The position numbers and the translations under genes were made by a program. The notes beneath the pieces are model-generated. The model made no database searches, was not told the DNA's origin, and saw nothing but the letters and a program-made list of their open reading frames with translations. A stretch of DNA of 64,000 nt from positions 38,502,001 to 38,566,000 of the forward strand of contig OZ017797.1 in the NCBI GenBank assembly GCA_963969395.1. Reading direction: 5' to 3'. Every line of letters begins with the position of its first letter. The stretch's first letter is position 1. Below are positions 59,402 to 64,000 of the stretch, piece by piece. Source of the DNA: Pseudoscleropodium purum (taxonomy: Eukaryota > Streptophyta > Bryopsida > Hypnales > Brachytheciaceae).

Positions 59402-60415
59402 ATGTCGCTGGAGCAGCCGCAAACGAAGCGGACGCGCAGACCCAGCGTGCGCTTGGGCGAGATCGGCGAACTCGGATTCACTGCTTCTTGGTTGGATTCC
59501 CGAAGCAACCGCAAGCTTCAACAGCTGCAGGAACATAAGCTTCAACAGTTGCAGGAGCAGGAGCAGAAACAACAGGAACAGGAACAGGAACAGCAGGAAC
59601 AGCAGGAGCAGGAGCAGGAACAGGAACAGGAAAAAGAGCACGAGCACCAAGAGCACGAGCACGAGCACGAGCAAGAGGAAGAGCAGGAGGAAGAATGGAG
59701 TGTGGTGGAAGTGGCCGTGGGAGGGGGGTCTCCGGTGGTTCATCCTCCTGCGGGCACACCAACGGGGAAGCGTCGGAGTGGTGGCGCTCGTTCGCGACGG
59801 ACAGGGATTATCGCTCGCGGCAGGCAAGAAGAAGATGATGTCCCTGCCACCGCAAGATCGGAACCTCAGAGATTGGACCAGGAGGACGAGGATGGATTAG
59901 GGTTTCGGACTGCCGTGATGTCGTCGGACTCGGATGGTAGGGGTTTGATGAATAATTTCGGAATTGGAGCTAACCCTAATAGCCATGGCGAGGAAATGCA
60001 GGGCGCGATTGAGGACGGTCCTGATGGGCGAGGGTTTCGAACAGGGGAGCGGAGGCCGGGGAGACAGGGAGGAAGGAGGAAGCATCGGATCCCAGTTAGG
60101 GAGACTGTGAGTAGGGATACGACGAGTGCGGAAGCCCCTGTTGTTGCGGCACCCGTTGTTGCCAATGGTGGCACGATGGTTGTGACTCCGAGTTTACGAC
60201 CATTGGAGCTTCAGAGAATTACCTTGTCGGCGGGGGTTAGTGGATGGTTGCAAGAGCTGGGGTTAGGGAAATACGCGGAATTGTTTGAACTGAATGAAGT
60301 GGATACGGAAGTGCTGCCTTTGCTCACCTTGGACGATCTTCGGGAAATGGGAGTGGATGCTGTTGGTGCCCGACGCAAGATGTTTACCAACATCGAAGCA
60401 CTTCGCGGAGTTTAG
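59402..60415 (+). CDS. Plant SAM-domain protein with RRPSVRLGEIG motif
   Basis: 337 residues in one exon, ATG at 59402, stop TAG at 60413. The N-terminal basic motif KRTRRPSVRLGEIG (residues 9-22) is typical of a plant family of sterile-alpha-motif proteins. Residues about 39-97 are an almost pure Gln/Glu/His run encoded by CAGGAA/CAGGAG repeats, probably helical or coiled. A basic, disordered centre follows. The C-terminal SAM domain (about 279-336) has WLQELGLGKYAELFELNEVD, then LTLDDLREMGVDAVGARRKM, which fits the SAM fold and ends the protein. SAM domains mediate self-association or partner binding. No enzymatic motif is seen. The gene is convergent with the oxidoreductase gene that follows, with about 840 bp between the stop codons. 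The partner and process are unknown. Confidence 0.92.
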   Translation: MSLEQPQTKRTRRPSVRLGEIGELGFTASWLDSRSNRKLQQLQEHKLQQLQEQEQKQQEQEQEQQEQQEQEQEQEQEKEHEHQEHEHEHEQEEEQEEEWSVVEVAVGGGSPVVHPPAGTPTGKRRSGGARSRRTGIIARGRQEEDDVPATARSEPQRLDQEDEDGLGFRTAVMSSDSDGRGLMNNFGIGANPNSHGEEMQGAIEDGPDGRGFRTGERRPGRQGGRRKHRIPVRETVSRDTTSAEAPVVAAPVVANGGTMVVTPSLRPLELQRITLSAGVSGWLQELGLGKYAELFELNEVDTEVLPLLTLDDLREMGVDAVGARRKMFTNIEALRGV

Positions 60416-60425
60416 TGGACGTGAG

Positions 60426-60885
60426 AAGATGGAATTGCTTTTGCGCGGAGGCTCTAGCAACTGGAGTCAGGTCTGTAGCTTGCTCTTTTAGGCTTTTACT
60501 ATTGGTTTTTGTACACTTTGAGTCAATTGTTATATGAGTTCACGAGTCTTCATGTCACGAACAAGCGTGGAATGCACACTTCTGTTTTCAGTCACTGAAT
60601 CAATCCTTGGTAGCTGAAACGATGTACTACTTAGTGGAATTCAGTGTAGGTGGGAGGATCGATTGCTTTTGCAAGGCCTTTCTTGTAGTTTCTAGCAACA
60701 GGCTCCGGTTATTAGGTCTGGGGACTGTTCTTTTAGGGTTTTCCCTTGGTTTCTGTACATTCTGAGCCAATTGGTTATAAATTTAAGGCTCTGGCTTCCA
60801 CAATCGAATGCACAGGATTGTATGTCTTTTTTGATGTTACCGAACCAATCCTTTGTAGCCGAAACGATGCTGTTGTAAGGTAGAG
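60426..60885 (+). repeat. Tandem duplication, about 220 bp x 2, behind the SAM gene
   Basis: Copy 1 (about 60426-60635) and copy 2 (about 60655-60885) share attgcttttgc, tctagcaac, ttcttttagg-like text, tggtttttgtaca/tggtttctgtaca, tgagtcaatt/tgagccaatt, and aatcctt-gtagc-gaaacgatg. It lies in the probable 3' UTR. Confidence 0.7.
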
Positions 60886-61257
60886 GATAGGATTTGCGTC
60901 GCTTTGAACATTTAAACCAATTTAGAACTGAATTCATATGGTCTCCAAATAATACATATACTGGTGCAATGGAATCCCCTCCGAAATGGGGAGAGGATCC
61001 ACACACAAAATAATCCCTTCTACTAATGGAAAACCACTCAAAGGAACAGGAATGGTTCCAACTTTACAATGAAAAGCACACCACTAATTCCCAACGGACC
61101 TGACCACCCTGCCCCAGATCAGGATCTCAGACCCCATTCAGGTAAAATCTGGCTACATGGATGCCGCCCCTCACATGTAGAACGCATTGAATTGGCAGAA
61201 TAACCTACAGTCTTCTCCACTTCATCATTATCAAGACACAGGGAAACAGTTGGGTTA

Positions 61258-63675
61258 TCATTTTGCTAAACCGAGTTCAGCCCGAGTTTTGTTCACGAAC
61301 AGGTCCTTGCTCTTCAGCATGCCAGGCAAGCGACCAACGATGGTCATAATCGGCAACTGGGCAACGCCTTCGTATCGTCCCAACGAAATAATCCCGAACG
61401 GGGATGTCAAAGGCTTGTATACTGCCAGCTCCGACGCCTTCGCCGTTGCAGGAGCTTTGGAAAGCTTCTTGATGTTCTTCACCACCACACCTGCTTGCTT
61501 GTTCGCCAGAAATCCTTGCTTGATCTCCTGCAACCAGCCCATTTGCGTTACTCCCTATCACTTCGGAAAGGTTGGCAAGGTAGGGAAGCCACTGATCGAA
61601 AAGTCAGCCATTCACGATGCAAGTGCCATCCCAAAACCTGACTTCAAATCAATGAGATCAATGTGTTTCTAGGATCCGTCAGTCAAAAGATGCTACCGTG
61701 AGATAGCTAGAATAATACGGAGTAGTTGCAAGACTTAGGGTAGTCTCGGCTCGGATTGGGATCCTACTATACATCAACAATTCGTAATTCATTCATACAA
61801 CGCATGTTTCTGCGCGGTGGGAAATTCTCAAAGACACCTATGCATCCCAACAAAATATTCCCGTTCTATAACTGGAATCAAAGCCTCTCGAAGCAGCCTC
61901 ATTCTCCCCTACCCGAAGCTTAGCCTCGTGATATTCAGATAGATCGAGTACTTGGTCATACCTTCGTGTTCGTGATGTCGCCGACAGCGAAGATGTTGGA
62001 TTTCCCTTCCAAGCGCAAGTTGGCATCCACCTTCAAGCGGCCATCCTGGTCCAGCGAGTCACTCAGATCCGAGTTCTGCAACCACGACGACCCCACGCGC
62101 TTGCCAATGCAAACGAAGTGAGCGTCGGCGGTGATGCGTGTGCCGTTCTTCGTCACGTAATTGGGAGGAGACAGGCCTTCGATTTCGATCCTGCAATCAT
62201 CTCGGCAAGCATGCTCAACTTAGCCAATCCAGCACCAGGACCTTCGCCATAGCCAGACACGAAAGAAAACACGAAATGTTCTTTCTTCGTCGCTTAGTTC
62301 CTCACCTATCATTCAGTATCACTTCCACCTTCTTCGCCTGCAACCATTTGAGCGTCTTCTGCGAAGCTTTACTCCCAAGGAACTGGACGAGGCGATCTCC
62401 AGCGTGCACCATTGTTACCTTCATCCACGTCACAGGAAAACTCAGAATTCACTTTACAATATTCCAAATGCATGGATACAAACATTCTGGAGGAGCTCCT
62501 GAACAGGTTTTTCGAACTGTTCATGAAATAGAGTTTGGGGCACCCTTTGGACACGAGCTTGAGCTCATGACAGTCCTTGCAAAGGCTTGTTTAGAAACTG
62601 AGAGAATTTGTACAGAATTCGTTTCATGGCGGCATGTGAGGCATTTAATTTGTACCTAGCGGCATTTGCTCTCTACAGGATTTGCAATGTTGCAAGTGGA
62701 GTGTACAGAGGACGGTGAGTGGTGCAAGATGTTGTCAAGGTTTAGGGTTTGAGAGACTTATTCAATTCATTAGTTACCTTCTTCTCTGGAAAGTCAGTGG
62801 CAATCTCGCCGGCGAGCTCCACGGCCACGGGACCGCCTCCGACGATGAGAACGGAGTTGGCAGCCTTGAGCTTGGCCGCCTCGGCTTCGTATCCCTTGAC
62901 ACGCTCGTCTTTGGTGCGAGGCCCGCTGAACGTGGTGCCGGTGGCCAGCACGAGGAAATCGAACGGCACATGGTCGCCGGACACGGTGATGACCTCCGAC
63001 CCGGAGACGCTCTCGGCCGCGCTCTGCACGACGCGCGCTTGCTTCAGAATCTCCGAGTGCTTAATGAGGGATTTCCCCGTGAAGGTCGGTTCCACTATGC
63101 ATCGCATTCCCGCGTACGGCACCTCGTGAAAATCCTTCCTGCGTTTTTCACATCACTTTGTTAGAACTCCAGAGCCTCCTGACTTTCAAGCTGGAATTCG
63201 AATGTTTTTTCAACAATTTTCCAAGTCTCTCAACTCCGTATGTGAGTTTAGAGCTCCAGACTTGGAAAAAGAACAGAGAAAACCCGCGCGCAAAATGAAC
63301 GACCAAAAGAACAGAAGCACTGGAATAGCTCTTCGTAATAATGTACAAATCACATGTACAGCCGCCTAAGGTCCAATTTCATGCCCACGGCCATGGCCGA
63401 AGCGCCATGATCTTATTCCATGGCCAAGGCAATGACTGTACTTTAACCCACACAAAGCTGGTGAAATTGTGATAAGGATCTTGCTGATCCGCTGCTACAA
63501 CATAACTAAATATTCTCACCTACATACAATTGCGATTGAAAAGCGACAATCAGAGTGAAGCAACGAATTCTTACGGGTCAATGAGTGTGACATCGGCCAC
63601 GTCTTCCAGTTGCTTGGCAACAGCGGTACCGCCGACGCCTCCGCCGACCACCACCACTCGTTTCTTCGCCGTCAT
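61258..63675 (-). CDS. AIF-homologue (AMID/FSP1-like) FAD/NAD(P)-dependent oxidoreductase, five exons
   Basis: The exons, all with GT-AG borders, are 63675-63575, 63138-62778, 62418-62306, 62190-61962 and 61527-61258. Joined they give 1074 nt, or 357 residues, the usual length for this family. An N-terminal Rossmann FAD motif VVVVGGGVGGTAVAKQL (residues 7-23) is followed by LIDPKDFHEVPYAGMR, the family hallmark near the flavin. Next come VLATGT (about 105) and a second dinucleotide motif VLIVGGGPVAVELAGE (about 133-148) for NAD(P)H. FAVGDITNTK (259-268) closes the FAD site. The last exon, EIKQGFLANKQA to LAK-stop, is the C-terminal dimer-like part. There is no signal peptide, no membrane segment and no N-terminal glycine for myristoylation. 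It probably reduces quinones using NAD(P)H in the cytosol or on membranes, by analogy with FSP1/AMID. Exon phases are consistent, so it looks intact. Confidence 0.93.
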
Positions 63676-64000
63676 GGTCTCCTCTCCTCGACTCCTGCAT
63701 TATCCATTCAAACCTCACAATTGAGCAGCAAAAACAAAAAACCCGCAACCTCCCCTCACATCCTTTCGTACCAATCGAAACTACAAAACTAAACACATGA
63801 CCCAACTAACTAATGAATTCCGACCCGCTTGCAGCAAACTACAAAACCCCATCGATCCGAAACCATGTAATTGCATTTCACGTTCTGAAAATCTGCTGCT
63901 GATTCTATAATAATCGAACCCTGCAATCAATCTGGACGAAAAGAAGGAGTTGCGTCCTGAGCTGCGTACCCGAAAAAGAAGCTGAGAATGTTGGAAATGA
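63676..64000 (-). promoter_or_regulatory. 5' leader/promoter side of the oxidoreductase gene
   Basis: Sequence upstream of the ATG up to the window end. No clear TATA box is seen and a 5' UTR intron is possible. No other gene starts here within the window. Confidence 0.4.

Noticed and set aside
59240..59827. A 195-residue Leu/Phe-rich minus-strand membrane protein
   Set aside because: It is the antisense reading of the CAG/GAG repeat in the SAM-protein gene.

Overview
The window looks like nuclear DNA of a land plant, most likely a bryophyte and perhaps a moss. Three things support this: an ATX1/2-type trithorax methyltransferase with the plant domain order, a plant-type SAM-domain protein carrying the RRPSVRLGEIG motif, and telobox (AAACCCTAAACCCT) elements. 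A kinase-like gene resembles, from memory only, a family seen in mosses. The background is AT-rich with many dispersed repeats. No virus, organelle or bacterial operon structure is seen.

Layout. 1-2.3 kb is AT-rich DNA with one strong hairpin. 2.28-15.3 kb holds a tandemly duplicated host repeat (unit R). Its first copy is split by an 11,588-bp insertion (2862-14449) with near-matching 10-bp terminal inverted repeats and an exact 8-bp target duplication. The second R copy keeps the corresponding empty site. The insertion carries three intronless open frames: a protein-kinase-like gene A (minus), a Gly/Ser/Tyr-rich gene B (minus) and a coiled-coil plus RING gene C (plus). B and C share an N-terminal domain. 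Each gene has a GC-rich CGGAC/GTCCG cluster about 200 bp before its ATG, and clusters also sit at both ends of the element. The three frames have seven in-frame stop codons in total and no frameshift.

15.1-46.9 kb is mostly non-coding repeat DNA: minisatellites, a CACTA-type MITE, a large inverted duplication, dispersed repeat families, one tRNA-Leu(CAA) gene, short exon-like pieces on the minus strand between 28.9 and 35.8 kb, and a 2-kb stretch dense in a degenerate GACAATTTGTC-like motif.

47-64 kb is the gene-bearing part: a long intronless ATX1/2-like histone H3K4 methyltransferase (plus), a single-exon SAM-domain protein (plus), and a five-exon FAD/NAD oxidoreductase of the AIF-homologue (AMID/FSP1-like) family (minus). 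The last two are convergent. These three are ordinary host genes with no evident functional link. The most novel object is the three-gene element at 2.86-14.45 kb.
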